The translations under genes were made by a program, and so were the position numbers. A stretch of DNA of 64,000 nucleotides from an uncultured Oceanospirillaceae bacterium (GTDB lineage: Bacteria; Pseudomonadota; Gammaproteobacteria; Pseudomonadales; Balneatricaceae), in the NCBI GenBank assembly GCA_937136055.1, contig CAKZOD010000022.1:186001-250000 (forward strand), in the 5' to 3' direction. The notes under the pieces were generated by a model. That model saw nothing but the letters and a program-made list of their open reading frames with translations, made no database searches and was not told where the DNA came from. Of this stretch, positions 28,517 through 38,547 are shown in pieces (the first letter of the stretch is position 1; each line of letters opens with the position of its first letter).

Positions 28517-29374
28517 ATGGCTGTTTCAGCTAAGCAAGTTAAAGAATTACGCGATCGCACAGGTCTTGGTATGATGGAGTGCAAAAAAGCACTTAATGCA
28601 GTAGACGGTGATGTGGATAAAGCAATTGAAGAACTACGTAAGTCTTCAGGCATGAAGGCTGCTAAAAAAGCAGGCCGTACAGCAGCTGATGGTGTTGTTC
28701 TTGCTAAAGTTGCAGAAGACGGATCTTACGGTGTGTTGGTTGAAGTAAACTCTGAAACTGATTTCGCAGCACGTGAAGAAAACTTCTTAAGCTTTGCTGA
28801 TAAAATCGCGCAAGCGGCGTTTGAAGCTAAAACAACTGACGTTGCAGCTGTAATGACAGATGAAATGGTAGCTGTGCGTGATGCGCTAGTTCAAAAAATT
28901 GGTGAAAACATTTCTCTACGTCGCATCTCTCTTGTTGAGGGTGGTGTTGTAGGTGCTTATGTTCACTCAAATAACCGTATTGCTGCATTAGTTTCTGTTG
29001 AAGGCGCTGATCAAGAAGTTGCTAAAGACGTTGCTATGCATATCAGTGCAACTAACCCGCGCGTTATTAATAAAGATGATATGCCTGCTGAAGAAGTGCA
29101 GAAAGAAAAAGATATCATCATGGCGCAACCGGATATGGCTAGCAAGCCTGCAGAAATTGCCGAGAAAATGGTCGTTGGCCGTATCAGTAAGTTTCTTGCA
29201 GAAAACAGCTTAGTAGAGCAGGCGTTTGTTAAGAACCCTGAGCAAAAAGTTGGTGAGATGGTTAAGGCTGCTGGCGGTTCGGTAAGCACGTTTGTGCGTC
29301 TAGAAGTTGGTGAAGGTATTGAAGTTGAAGAAGTTGACTTCGCAGCGGAAGTAGCAGCACAGCTAAACGGCTAA
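28517..29374 (+). CDS. tsf: Elongation factor Ts
   Basis: EF-Ts is the nucleotide exchange factor for EF-Tu. The ATG at 28517 gives [26 protein letters not shown], the normal N-terminal UBA-like domain; an upstream in-frame ATG at 28484 overlaps the terminator flank and is unlikely. The [14 protein letters not shown] signature contacting EF-Tu is present. Length is 285 (E. coli 283). Confidence 0.97.
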   Translation: MAVSAKQVKELRDRTGLGMMECKKALNAVDGDVDKAIEELRKSSGMKAAKKAGRTAADGVVLAKVAEDGSYGVLVEVNSETDFAAREENFLSFADKIAQAAFEAKTTDVAAVMTDEMVAVRDALVQKIGENISLRRISLVEGGVVGAYVHSNNRIAALVSVEGADQEVAKDVAMHISATNPRVINKDDMPAEEVQKEKDIIMAQPDMASKPAEIAEKMVVGRISKFLAENSLVEQAFVKNPEQKVGEMVKAAGGSVSTFVRLEVGEGIEVEEVDFAAEVAAQLNG

Positions 29375-29390
29375 TAATTGCTGTATTTTC

Positions 29391-29426
29391 AAGCGCATGT
29401 GGCTATGATAGTGACATGCGCTTTTT
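29391..29426 (+). terminator. Intrinsic terminator after tsf
   Basis: Stem AAGCGCATGT / ACATGCGCTT, 13-base loop, T-run of six. It precedes pyrH. Confidence 0.8.
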
Positions 29427-29489
29427 TGTATCTGCTATCTAAGAAATATTGGTAGCAAAAGATTGATTAAAAGAGACTTGGAGTAAAAT

Positions 29490-30254
29490 ATGCCTGCTGC
29501 AGCGAATAAAAAGCTATCGCAATATAAACGAATATTATTAAAACTCAGTGGTGAAGCACTAACAGGTGAAGAAAGTTTTGGTATAGATCCAAAAGTTTTG
29601 GATAGAATGTCTCTTGAAATCGGTCAGTTAGTTGGCATTGGAGTGCAAGTTGGAATCGTTATCGGCGGTGGTAATTTGTTTCGTGGTGCTGCACTAAGTG
29701 CTAATGGACTGGATCGTGTGACAGGTGATCACATGGGAATGTTAGCAACGGTCATGAACTCTTTGGCATTAAGAGACTCACTAGAAAGGGCTAATATTAC
29801 AACACGAGTAATGTCTGCAATTCCAATGAGTGGTGTAGTTGATCATTACGATAGACGACACGCAATGCGTTACTTAGGGCAAGGGGATGTGGTAATCTTC
29901 TCAGCAGGTACCGGAAATCCATTTTTTACAACAGATTCAGCAGCTTGCTTAAGAGGCATTGAAGTTGAAGCTGATGTTGTGTTGAAAGCAACAAAAGTTG
30001 ATGGTGTGTACACAGCAGACCCTATGAAGGATACAAGTGCTAAGCGTTATGTGCATTTGACCTTTGATGAAGTGCTTGAAAAACAATTAGAAGTTATGGA
30101 TTTGACAGCTATCTGTCTAACCCGTGATCACGATATGCCAATCAAAGTATTTAATATGAATCGCCCTGGTTCACTTGTTAATTTAGTTATGGGTGGTACA
30201 GAAGGCACGTTAATTGATGGCGAAGAATATACTGGAGAAAAGTATGCTGAATGA
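29490..30254 (+). CDS. pyrH: Uridylate kinase PyrH
   Basis: PyrH phosphorylates UMP to UDP in pyrimidine synthesis and belongs to the amino-acid-kinase fold. [16 protein letters not shown] near the N-terminus, [30 protein letters not shown] and [13 protein letters not shown] are the family motifs. Length is 254 (E. coli 241); the extra residues are a short N-terminal lead and a C-terminal acidic tail. The 3' end overlaps the frr start by 11 bases, which ties the two genes. Confidence 0.96.
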   Translation: MPAAANKKLSQYKRILLKLSGEALTGEESFGIDPKVLDRMSLEIGQLVGIGVQVGIVIGGGNLFRGAALSANGLDRVTGDHMGMLATVMNSLALRDSLERANITTRVMSAIPMSGVVDHYDRRHAMRYLGQGDVVIFSAGTGNPFFTTDSAACLRGIEVEADVVLKATKVDGVYTADPMKDTSAKRYVHLTFDEVLEKQLEVMDLTAICLTRDHDMPIKVFNMNRPGSLVNLVMGGTEGTLIDGEEYTGEKYAE

Positions 30255-30801
30255 GATTATGCATGAAGCTGAAGAGCACATGCAAAAAAGTACTGTAGCA
30301 CTTGTGGAAAATTTTAAAAAGATTCGTACCGGTCGTGCGCATCCAAGTATTTTAGATTCTGTAACTGTTGATTACTATGGCTCAAGTGTGCCTCTTTCTC
30401 AAGTGGCCAATATTTCGGTAGAAGATGCTAGAACGCTAGCTATAGTGCCATGGGAAAAGCCTATGGTGCCAGAAATAGAAAAAGCAATTATGAAATCTTC
30501 ATTAGGTCTCAATCCTGCTACTTCAGGCGAGCGCATCCGTGTGCCTATGCCTGCACTAACAGAAGAGACAAGAAAAGGTTTTATTCGCCAAGCGCGTTCA
30601 GAGGCTGAAAACGCAAAAGTTTCAGTACGTAATGGGCGTCGAGATGCAAACAGCCAAATCAAAGATCTACTAAAAGAAAAAGAAATCTCGGAAGATGAAG
30701 ATCGCAAAACTCATGATAAAGTTCAACAGCTTACTAATAAGTACGTTGCTGAAATTGATGGGTTGCTCGAGAAAAAAGAAACGGACTTGATGGAAATATA
30801 A
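30244..30801 (+). CDS. frr: Ribosome recycling factor Frr
   Basis: RRF releases ribosomes from mRNA after termination. The ATG at 30244 lies inside the end of pyrH and gives [16 protein letters not shown], the usual start, with 185 residues as in E. coli; the further in-frame ATG at 30214 would add ten atypical residues. [21 protein letters not shown] and the C-terminal [10 protein letters not shown] are typical. In most related genomes frr is followed by uppS-cdsA-dxr or dxr-uppS; here uppS-cdsA follow but not dxr. Confidence 0.96.
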   Translation: MLNEIMHEAEEHMQKSTVALVENFKKIRTGRAHPSILDSVTVDYYGSSVPLSQVANISVEDARTLAIVPWEKPMVPEIEKAIMKSSLGLNPATSGERIRVPMPALTEETRKGFIRQARSEAENAKVSVRNGRRDANSQIKDLLKEKEISEDEDRKTHDKVQQLTNKYVAEIDGLLEKKETDLMEI

Positions 30802-30806
30802 GATGC

Positions 30807-30833
30807 TTGCCGCTACTTACCTTGTGGCGGCAA
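30807..30833 (+). other. Hairpin between frr and uppS
   Basis: Seven-base perfect stem TTGCCGC / GCGGCAA with a 13-base loop and no T-run. It may protect mRNA ends or be a processing site; it does not look like a full terminator. Confidence 0.5.
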
Positions 30834-30846
30834 TCATTACACTATT

Positions 30847-31602
30847 ATGACAACAAAAGCTGAATTGAATTTACCAGCGGACGTCGCCTTGCCTAAACAT
30901 ATTGCTATCATTATGGATGGTAATAATCGTTGGGCTAAAAAACGCTTTTTGCCAAGTTTAGCAGGGCATAAAGCGGGTGTTAAAAGCGTGCGTAGCGTAA
31001 TTGAAGGTTGTATTGAGCTAGGCGTAGAATCTCTAAGTCTGTTTGCTTTTAGTACAGAAAATTGGAAGCGGCCAGCACTGGAAGTGAAAGGGTTGATGGA
31101 GCTGTTTGGTCTGGCGTTAGATCGTGAGACACAAAAGCTACATCAAAATAATATTCGACTGATAGTGGTTGGAGATAAATCTCGGTTTAGTGAGTCCTTA
31201 CAGCGACGCATTAAAAATGCAGAGGAATTAACACGCCACAACGATCGCCTTACATTAAATATAGCGGCGAACTATGGTGGTCAGTGGGATATTATGCAAG
31301 CTGCTCAGCGATTTGCAGAGGACTGTGTTGCTGGCAAGTGTACACCTGATCAATTAAATACGCAGGTGTTTGACCAATACGTTCACTTAGCGGATCAACC
31401 GAAGCCGGACTTATGTATTAGAACGGGCGGTGAAAGTCGAATTAGTAATTTCTTAGTATGGCAAATGGCATATACAGAATACTATTTTGTGGATTCACTA
31501 TGGCCTGACTTTCAAAAACACCACCTAGTAGATGCAGTAAAGGACTTTACTTCAAGAGAGAGACGGTTCGGAAGAACGAGTGAGCAGTTAGAGGAAAAGT
31601 AA
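30847..31602 (+). CDS. uppS: Undecaprenyl pyrophosphate synthase (cis-prenyltransferase) UppS
   Basis: UppS adds eight isopentenyl units to farnesyl pyrophosphate to make the C55 carrier for cell-wall and O-antigen assembly. The catalytic Asp24 lies in [10 protein letters not shown], with [11 protein letters not shown] and [20 protein letters not shown] as later motifs. Length is 251 (E. coli 253). Its substrate supply (IPP) is of interest because three MEP genes are missing from their usual slots in this window. Confidence 0.96.
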   Translation: MTTKAELNLPADVALPKHIAIIMDGNNRWAKKRFLPSLAGHKAGVKSVRSVIEGCIELGVESLSLFAFSTENWKRPALEVKGLMELFGLALDRETQKLHQNNIRLIVVGDKSRFSESLQRRIKNAEELTRHNDRLTLNIAANYGGQWDIMQAAQRFAEDCVAGKCTPDQLNTQVFDQYVHLADQPKPDLCIRTGGESRISNFLVWQMAYTEYYFVDSLWPDFQKHHLVDAVKDFTSRERRFGRTSEQLEEK

Positions 31603-31603
31603 G

Positions 31604-32416
31604 GTGCTTAAACAAAGAATAATAACCGCCTGTATATTAGCGCCAATTGTTTTAATTGGGATTTTTTTATTACCTTTAAAGGGTGTAGCGCTTTTTGTTG
31701 CGTTAGTTGTCTTGATTGGAGCCTGGGAGTGGGGGCCGTTTTTAGGGCTGAATACTCTTATAAGCCGTTTGAGCTTAGTAGCGGCGACAGCGGGCATATT
31801 GATAATTACATGGCTTAATTTCTTCGAGCAAGCAATGGCGGTCTTTATGCCATTGGTGATAGTGGTATGGCTGGTCTCATTTTATTGGGTCAAGCGGTAT
31901 CCAGTGAATGGCTTATGGGGAAATAAGTTAGTTAGCATTGCTTTGTGTTTAACGTTGTTAACAACCACTTGGTGGAGCTTGTTACAACTTAAAATAATGC
32001 CAGATGAGAACAGCTGGTTATTGCTTATTTTATTGCTTGTGTGGTCGGCTGATATAGGCGCCTATATTGCAGGTAAAAATTTCGGCAAAAACAAGTTAGC
32101 ACCTAATGTTAGCCCTGGGAAAACAGTTGAAGGCCTAGTTGGAGGCGTTATTGCAGCTTCCATTACAGCGGTTGTTTTTTCATATCTTAATGAAATGCCG
32201 ATGCAGCAAAGCGTCTACTTGTTGATTTTAGGAGCTGCTATTTCAATGGTTTCAGTGCTTGGGGATTTACTTGAAAGTATGCTTAAACGACATGCTGGAC
32301 TGAAAGATAGCGGTTCTTTGCTACCTGGGCACGGCGGTGTCCTTGATAGAATAGATAGTCTACTTGCCGCTGCTCCATTATTTTTAATTGGCATGCAATG
32401 GTTTCCGGTGGCTTAA
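31604..32416 (+). CDS. cdsA: Phosphatidate cytidylyltransferase CdsA
   Basis: CdsA makes CDP-diacylglycerol from phosphatidate and CTP in the inner membrane. The 270-residue protein is mostly hydrophobic with about eight membrane segments, and it carries the signature region [11 protein letters not shown] and [19 protein letters not shown] near the C-terminus. The start is GTG at 31604, one base after the uppS stop. Its stop is directly followed by the TTG start of rseP with no spacer, so there is no room for dxr. Confidence 0.95.
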   Translation: MLKQRIITACILAPIVLIGIFLLPLKGVALFVALVVLIGAWEWGPFLGLNTLISRLSLVAATAGILIITWLNFFEQAMAVFMPLVIVVWLVSFYWVKRYPVNGLWGNKLVSIALCLTLLTTTWWSLLQLKIMPDENSWLLLILLLVWSADIGAYIAGKNFGKNKLAPNVSPGKTVEGLVGGVIAASITAVVFSYLNEMPMQQSVYLLILGAAISMVSVLGDLLESMLKRHAGLKDSGSLLPGHGGVLDRIDSLLAAAPLFLIGMQWFPVA

Positions 32417-33781
32417 TTGGATATTATTCAGACGTTTTTATCTTTTGTCGTAACCCTTGGTATCTTGGTCACCATTCACGAGTGGGGGCATTTTTACGTG
32501 GCACGTTTGTGTGGCGTAAAAGTACTGAGGTTTTCTGTTGGGTTTGGCAAAATTCTATACTCCAAAAAAGACAAGAGCGGTACTGAGTTTGCCTTAGCTG
32601 CCATTCCATTAGGTGGCTATGTGAAAATGCTAGATGAGCGTGAAGGAGAAGTAGATGCTCATTTGCGTAATCAAGCTTTCAATAACAAAAGTGTCTGGCA
32701 GCGCATGGCCATTGTCGTTGCAGGCCCTGCGGTAAATTTAATCTTTGCGGTATTGGCATATTGGGTGTTATTTGTCGGTGGTGTTAATGCGGTGATCCCT
32801 GTTATAGGGGAGACCGTTAAAGATTCAATAGCGCAGCATGGTGCATTACCGATTGGCGGTGAGATATTAGATATCGATGGCCAAAAAATTAATACATGGC
32901 AAGATGTTAACTTAGCATTAGCTAGACGTATTGGTGAGTCAGGTTCGCTTTTTTTTAAAATAAAAGGTGGTGAGACTCAAGAGGATTTTCAAGTACGAAG
33001 TTATCGTATTGAGTTAACGGATTGGAATGTCGATTTAGAAAAACAAAGCCCGTTAAGTGGTTTGGGAATAATACCTCTTCGACCAAAGGTAGTGCCAGAA
33101 ATAGCAATGCTGGTCGAAAAAGGTAGGGCTCAACAAGCAGGGTTGCTGGTTGGGGATAAAGTGGTTGCGATTTCTCAGCAGGAAATTCTGCTTTGGAGTG
33201 AATTGGTAAGCATTGTTAAAAATGCACCTGAAAAACCGCTGGAATTTTTGATTGAAAGAGATAATAAGCAGGTAGAAATAGTTATCACGCCAGCACAAAA
33301 GTCATTGGAAAATGGTGAACAAGTTGGGTTTATTGGTGTAAGCGTTGCACCGCCAAAATGGCCTGAGCATATGATTAGAAATAATCAGCTTGGGCTTTTT
33401 GATGCTGTATTTGCAGCGTTTAGTAATACATGGAAGATGATCAGTCTTACGTTAGATTCAATTGTTAAGATGATTGAAGGAATTATCTCCGTCAAAAACT
33501 TAAGTGGCCCAATAACTATTGCTAAAGTTGCTACTCAGAGCGCACAATCCGGTTTTGAAGCTTATATCAGTTTCCTTGCGTATCTGAGTATTAGTTTAGG
33601 AGTGTTAAATTTACTACCAATCCCTATGTTAGATGGTGGTCATTTGTTTTATTACTGCATCGAAGCGATTAAGGGAAAACCTGTTTCACAGAAGGTGCAG
33701 CAATTTGGGCTTCGTATCGGCATGGCGCTATTATTTAGTATGATGGCAATAGCAATGTTTAACGATGTTATGCGTCTTTAA
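32417..33781 (+). CDS. rseP: Site-2 intramembrane zinc protease RseP
   Basis: RseP cleaves the anti-sigma factor RseA inside the membrane during the sigma-E envelope stress response and clears signal peptides. The zinc site HEWGH is at residues 21-25 in the first membrane helix, and the LDGGH motif near residue 405 holds the third ligand. Two PDZ domains lie between (roughly 115-305). Length is 454 (E. coli 450). The start is TTG at 32417, directly after the cdsA stop. bamA follows, as usual. Confidence 0.95.
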   Translation: MDIIQTFLSFVVTLGILVTIHEWGHFYVARLCGVKVLRFSVGFGKILYSKKDKSGTEFALAAIPLGGYVKMLDEREGEVDAHLRNQAFNNKSVWQRMAIVVAGPAVNLIFAVLAYWVLFVGGVNAVIPVIGETVKDSIAQHGALPIGGEILDIDGQKINTWQDVNLALARRIGESGSLFFKIKGGETQEDFQVRSYRIELTDWNVDLEKQSPLSGLGIIPLRPKVVPEIAMLVEKGRAQQAGLLVGDKVVAISQQEILLWSELVSIVKNAPEKPLEFLIERDNKQVEIVITPAQKSLENGEQVGFIGVSVAPPKWPEHMIRNNQLGLFDAVFAAFSNTWKMISLTLDSIVKMIEGIISVKNLSGPITIAKVATQSAQSGFEAYISFLAYLSISLGVLNLLPIPMLDGGHLFYYCIEAIKGKPVSQKVQQFGLRIGMALLFSMMAIAMFNDVMRL

Positions 33782-33898
33782 TTAAACTATAAGTGTCAGT
33801 TTGTTTCGGACCAATAGCTTAATTTGCAATTTGATTTAGATATTTATTATCAACAAGTTAAAATATACTCATTAAATAGACTTAATAGAGAAAAATTC

Positions 33899-36208
33899 AT
33901 GAAAAAACAGTTAGGATTATTACTAGGTTTTTTGCTCTGCACTAATATTTCTTATGCTGCATTCCCCGCATTCAAGGTTAAAGACATACGTCTTGAGGGT
34001 GTGGTTAGTATAGAGCCAAGTTTGGTCTTTCATAACTTTCCGATAAGTTCTGGCGAAGTAGTGACTCAACCATCATTAAGTGCTGCGGTTAAGCAACTCT
34101 ATAGATCGGGCTATTTTCAGGATATTGAAGTTGAGCGTGAAGCGAATGTAATTATTTTAAAGCTTGTTGAGCGCCCTGCAGTCAGCAAAATTCGCTTAAA
34201 AGGCAACAAAGTTATTAAAACAGAAGCTTTGAAAGAAGGGTTGGAAGCTTCTGGTTTAAAAGAAGGCATTGTGTTTAAACGCTCTGCACTGGAAAAAATT
34301 AAAACCGAGTTACAAAGTGTTTATGCATCACAAGGGCGTTACAACGCAAAAATTGATGCCAAAGTGGAGCCTTTAGAAGGCAATCGCGTTGCCGTCAATA
34401 TTGATATAAAAGAAGGTAAAGTTGCTCTTATTAATCATATTAATATTGTTGGAAATACAGTGTTTGATGATGAAGAGCTAAAGGATCTGTTTGAATCCCA
34501 ATTGCCGTCAATGTGGTCTTGGTTTAGTAAGAGTGACCGATATTCAAGAGAGCGCTTATCAGCAGATATTGAAAGAGTTCGGTCTTACTATCTAGATCGT
34601 GGTTATATCAATTTTAAAGTGACATCCACTCAAGTTTCTATTTCTCCTAATAAGAGGAGTGTGTTCATTAGTATTAATGTATCAGAAGGAGAGCAGTTTC
34701 GAATCGGAGATATATCTGTCAGAGGTGAATTAGTTGTTCCTTTAGAAAAACTTAATGATCGAATAAAGCTGAAAAGCGGAGATGTATTTTCTAGGAAAGA
34801 AGTAAGTGAAACACGTGAAGCATTAGTTAACGAACTCGGTAAAAACGGCTATATGTTTGCAGACGTTAGACCCTTGCCAACTGTTTCAAGTGGCTCTAAT
34901 GCGGACTTAGTATTTCAAGTGATACCGGGAAAAAGAACTTATGTTCGCCGTATTAATATTAAAGGCAATGAAAAAACGGCTGATTTAGTTATACGTCGCC
35001 AACTTCAACAGATGGAAGCGGCAATAGCATCAAGTGAAAAAATAACTAAGTCTAAAGAAAAACTGGATAGATCTGGCTATTTTTCCGAGGTGGAAATTGA
35101 TACTAAACCAGTACCTGGCACGGACGATCAAATAGACGTAAATTTAAATGTGAAAGAGCGAGCTTCTGGTAGTTTTACTGCTAGTTTAGGTTTTTCACAA
35201 AGCGAAAAACTGATACTTGATTTTGGAGTAAGCCAAGATAACTTTTTAGGAACGGGTAATCGTGTTAGTGCAAACATTGCAAAGTCTGATGTCAAAAAAG
35301 AGTTACGTTTTGACTATGTAAATCCTTTTTACACAGTTGATGGTGTAAGTCGTGGTTTTGATGTTTTCTTTCGCAAGGAAGATTTTGCTCAAAACTCTAC
35401 AAGTAAATTTAAAATTAATGAGTATGGTGGCGGGGTTACTTTTGGTTACCCGATAAATGAATATCAGCGAATCTCTTTAAGGTTAGGTGCAGAAAATGTT
35501 GAAGTGCAGCCTAATACTGTTACAAGTGAAGAAGTTAAAAACTATATTGCCACAAATGGCGAGAAGTTTGTAAATACCAATGCAACACTCTTTTGGAATG
35601 AAAACCGCATGAATCGCGGGTTATTTCCAACCAATGGACGTAAGCAAAGCGTTAGTTTTGAATTATCAGTACCCGGTAGTGATTTAAGCTACTACCGCTT
35701 AAAATACAATGGGTCTTGGATAAAATCTCTTACCCTTGATGAAAGATGGCTTGTTGGTGCGAGAGGGAATTTCGGGTATTCAAATAAAATTGGAAATAAA
35801 GACTTCCCATTCTTTAAGCATTTTTTTGCTGGTGGTATTGGCACCATGCGCGGAGTTTCGAATAATTCCCTAGGACCTCGTGATAGTTTAGATGACCCGA
35901 TCGGCGGTAATATTTCTATAACAGGCGGTGCTGATTTAATTGTTCCATTACTTGATGATGTGAAAAAATACAGAACTTCGTTATTTGTTGATTTTGGCGG
36001 TATTTACACGACTAATTGCTTAAAAGGTTCAGCGGCTTCTAACTGTAAAACAGGTGTAGATTTTGGCGAGCTAAAATACTCTACAGGTATTGGTTTTACA
36101 TGGATTACCCCACTAGGCCCGCTAACATTCTCATATGCTAAGTTGCTGAACAAAAAATCAACGGACAGTGAAAAGACATTCGACTTTACACTCGGTGGTA
36201 CTTTTTAA
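33899..36208 (+). CDS. bamA: Outer-membrane assembly protein BamA
   Basis: BamA is the central beta-barrel of the BAM complex that inserts outer-membrane proteins. The ATG at 33899 gives a clean signal peptide MKKQLGLLLGFLLCTNISYA; the frame is open earlier from 33824, but this adds residues unlike any signal. Five POTRA domains occupy about residues 20-420, followed by a 16-strand barrel. The loop-6 motif appears as MRGVSNNSLGPRD, a variant of VRGF. Length is 769 (E. coli 810), the barrel being shorter in loops. skp, which usually follows, is absent. Confidence 0.95.
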   Translation: MKKQLGLLLGFLLCTNISYAAFPAFKVKDIRLEGVVSIEPSLVFHNFPISSGEVVTQPSLSAAVKQLYRSGYFQDIEVEREANVIILKLVERPAVSKIRLKGNKVIKTEALKEGLEASGLKEGIVFKRSALEKIKTELQSVYASQGRYNAKIDAKVEPLEGNRVAVNIDIKEGKVALINHINIVGNTVFDDEELKDLFESQLPSMWSWFSKSDRYSRERLSADIERVRSYYLDRGYINFKVTSTQVSISPNKRSVFISINVSEGEQFRIGDISVRGELVVPLEKLNDRIKLKSGDVFSRKEVSETREALVNELGKNGYMFADVRPLPTVSSGSNADLVFQVIPGKRTYVRRINIKGNEKTADLVIRRQLQQMEAAIASSEKITKSKEKLDRSGYFSEVEIDTKPVPGTDDQIDVNLNVKERASGSFTASLGFSQSEKLILDFGVSQDNFLGTGNRVSANIAKSDVKKELRFDYVNPFYTVDGVSRGFDVFFRKEDFAQNSTSKFKINEYGGGVTFGYPINEYQRISLRLGAENVEVQPNTVTSEEVKNYIATNGEKFVNTNATLFWNENRMNRGLFPTNGRKQSVSFELSVPGSDLSYYRLKYNGSWIKSLTLDERWLVGARGNFGYSNKIGNKDFPFFKHFFAGGIGTMRGVSNNSLGPRDSLDDPIGGNISITGGADLIVPLLDDVKKYRTSLFVDFGGIYTTNCLKGSAASNCKTGVDFGELKYSTGIGFTWITPLGPLTFSYAKLLNKKSTDSEKTFDFTLGGTF

Positions 36209-36220
36209 AAATATGTATAT

Positions 36221-36249
36221 GACCACTCACTATTTAATAAGTGGTGGTC
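36221..36249 (+). other. Hairpin between bamA and lpxD
   Basis: Stem GACCAC(T)CACT / AGTGGTGGTC with a one-base bulge and an AT loop occupies most of the 72-base gap. No T-run follows, so termination is doubtful. It lies where skp is found in related genomes. Confidence 0.5.
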
Positions 36250-36280
36250 AATATCCCTATGGGCTTAGTTGAGGTTGTCG

Positions 36281-37321
36281 ATGTACAGTTTGTCACAAAT
36301 AGCTGAATTGGTTGATGGCGAAGTTCAAGGTGATAAAGATACACCGATAAATAGCATGGCTCCGTTAGATTGTGCAGGCGAAGGGGCTATTAGCTTTTGT
36401 GCTCAGCGTAAATTCCTCTCTCAATTAAAGTCTTGCCAAGCTACAGCGGTTCTCGTAAAACAAGCTGATGCGCATTTAGTTTCTCAAACTGCTATTGTTG
36501 TAGCTGATCCGTACTTAGCTTTTGCACAAATTAGTCAATTGTTCGATTGGCGAAAAGCTATTAAATCAGGTATTGCAGATAATGTATTTCACAACCAAGC
36601 AACTGTGTCTAAATCAGCTCAAGTATGTAGTGGTGTTAGTATTGGTGAAGGTTCAATTATCGGTGAGAACTGTTATCTTGGTGCAAATACGGTAATAGGA
36701 AACAACTGTATTATCGGTGAAGGCACTAGGCTTGAAGCAAATGTCACCCTATATGATGGGGTGAAAATAGGCGAGAGATGCTTAGTCCATGCAAGTGCTG
36801 TTATAGGTGCCGATGGCTTCGGTTTTGCAAAAAAATCATTAGGCTGGCAGAAAATTCACCAACTTGGTTCAGTTGTCATTGGTAATGATGTTGAGATAGG
36901 CGCAGGTACAACCATTGATAGAGGTGCGCTGTCTGATACTATTATTGGTAATGGTGTAAAATTAGATAACCAAGTTCAAATCGCGCACAATGTAAAACTG
37001 GGTGATTATACTGCTATTGCAGGCTGTACAGCGGTTGCTGGTAGTGCCAAAATTGGTGAGAATTGCACTATCGCTGGATTGGTCGGAATTACTGGGCACT
37101 TAGAGGTCGCAGCTGGGTCACATATAACAGCAATGAGCTTAGTCAGTCATAGTATTAAAGAAGCCGGTGTGTATTCATCGGGATCGGCAATTGATAAGCA
37201 TCAAAACTGGAAGAAAAACGTTGTTAGATTTAAAAGTTTAGATGCCCTTGCCAAACGTGTAAAAAAATTAGATAACGCAGTTGAAGTGTTGTTGAGTAAA
37301 GAGGATAAAAGTAAAGCATGA
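36281..37321 (+). CDS. lpxD: UDP-3-O-(3-hydroxyacyl)glucosamine N-acyltransferase LpxD
   Basis: LpxD adds the second acyl chain in lipid A synthesis. The ATG at 36281 with TGAGG six bases upstream is preferred over the TTG at 36269. The 346-residue protein has an N-terminal uridine-binding domain (to about residue 100) and a left-handed beta-helix of hexapeptide repeats ([18 protein letters not shown] and so on). The catalytic His236 is in [11 protein letters not shown]. The stop overlaps the fabZ start by four bases (ATGA). Confidence 0.96.
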   Translation: MYSLSQIAELVDGEVQGDKDTPINSMAPLDCAGEGAISFCAQRKFLSQLKSCQATAVLVKQADAHLVSQTAIVVADPYLAFAQISQLFDWRKAIKSGIADNVFHNQATVSKSAQVCSGVSIGEGSIIGENCYLGANTVIGNNCIIGEGTRLEANVTLYDGVKIGERCLVHASAVIGADGFGFAKKSLGWQKIHQLGSVVIGNDVEIGAGTTIDRGALSDTIIGNGVKLDNQVQIAHNVKLGDYTAIAGCTAVAGSAKIGENCTIAGLVGITGHLEVAAGSHITAMSLVSHSIKEAGVYSSGSAIDKHQNWKKNVVRFKSLDALAKRVKKLDNAVEVLLSKEDKSKA

Positions 37322-37752
37322 TGATGGACGTCAATGAAATTAGGGAATATCTCCCACATCGTTACCCGTTTCTGTTAGTAGATAGAGTGGTTGAATTAGA
37401 ATTAGGGAAATCGATCAAGGCGTACAAAAATGTAACGGTAAATGAGCCTTTTTTTAATGGACATTTTCCTGATGAACCCGTTATGCCGGGTGTTTTGATT
37501 GTTGAAGCTATGGCACAAGCTGCGGGTATATTAGGCTTTAAAACGATGGATAAAACGCCACAAGATGGATCGATATACTATTTCGTAGGTTCCGATAAAT
37601 TACGCTTTAAAAAGCCTGTGGTTCCAGGTGATAGATTAGATTTGTTCGCTGAAGTCGTTTCAGAAAAACGTGGGATATGGAAATTCGATGTTAGAGCAGA
37701 AGTTGAAGGTAAAATGGTAAGTTCGGCAACAATACTCTGTGCGGATCGTTAG
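37318..37752 (+). CDS. fabZ: 3-hydroxyacyl-ACP dehydratase FabZ
   Basis: FabZ dehydrates 3-hydroxyacyl-ACP in fatty-acid elongation and competes with LpxA/LpxD for the same substrate, which explains its place between them. The hot-dog fold motif [20 protein letters not shown] holds the catalytic His49 and Glu63. Length is 144 (E. coli 151). The ATGA overlap with lpxD points to coupled translation. Confidence 0.97.
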   Translation: MMMDVNEIREYLPHRYPFLLVDRVVELELGKSIKAYKNVTVNEPFFNGHFPDEPVMPGVLIVEAMAQAAGILGFKTMDKTPQDGSIYYFVGSDKLRFKKPVVPGDRLDLFAEVVSEKRGIWKFDVRAEVEGKMVSSATILCADR

Positions 37753-37761
37753 GTAATTATA

Positions 37762-38547
37762 TTGTTAAATTCTAAGTCATCAATTCATCCAAGTGCCATT
37801 ATAGACCCTAGTGCTGAAATAGCAGAAGGTGTCACTATTGGGCCTTGGTCTATTATCGGACCTCAAGTAAAAATTGAAAGCGGTACTGTGATTGCTTCTC
37901 ATGTGATAGTCAAGGGCCCTTGTCGAATTGGTAAAAACAATCAGATATTTCAGTTTTGTTCTATTGGCGAAGATTGCCAAGATAAGAAATATAAGGGCGA
38001 AGAAACCTATCTAGAAATCGGGGATGACAACATCTTTCGTGAAAGCTGTACCGTTCATCGTGGAACAGTTCAAGATAATGCCATTACCAAGATTGGAAGC
38101 CGTAATTTGTTTATGGTCAATGTGCATATAGCTCATGACTGCATCATTGGTGATGATGTGATTTTAGCTAACAACACTGCAATAGCAGGTCATGTTGTTA
38201 TTGATAATAGAGCAATATTAGGTGGCTTTAGTGCTGTTCATCAATTCTGTCATATTGGTACTTCGGTAATGTGTGGTGCAGGTACTGTCATTTTAAAAGA
38301 TATACCTGCTTATGTCATGGCGAGCGGAAACCCTGCCAAGCCCCATGGTATAAATAGTGAAGGTTTAAAAAGATTAGGGTTTGATAGTAAACAAATTACT
38401 CAGATTAAACGTGCCTATAAAACAATCTACCGACAGCAATTAACAATAGATCAAGCTATAGATCAGTTGAAGAACGAAAAAGATAATCCGCATATTTCAA
38501 ACTTAATCGACTCACTGCAAAATGCCACACGAGGCATTATCCGATAG
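37762..38547 (+). CDS. lpxA: UDP-N-acetylglucosamine O-acyltransferase LpxA
   Basis: LpxA catalyses the first step of lipid A synthesis. The start is TTG at 37762, nine bases after the fabZ stop, and gives 261 residues (E. coli 262). The beta-helix repeats run to about residue 190, the catalytic His125 is in NVHIAHDCIIG, and GGFSAVHQFCHIG holds further conserved His residues. A C-terminal helical domain follows. The stop shares one base with the GTG of lpxB. Confidence 0.96.
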   Translation: MLNSKSSIHPSAIIDPSAEIAEGVTIGPWSIIGPQVKIESGTVIASHVIVKGPCRIGKNNQIFQFCSIGEDCQDKKYKGEETYLEIGDDNIFRESCTVHRGTVQDNAITKIGSRNLFMVNVHIAHDCIIGDDVILANNTAIAGHVVIDNRAILGGFSAVHQFCHIGTSVMCGAGTVILKDIPAYVMASGNPAKPHGINSEGLKRLGFDSKQITQIKRAYKTIYRQQLTIDQAIDQLKNEKDNPHISNLIDSLQNATRGIIR

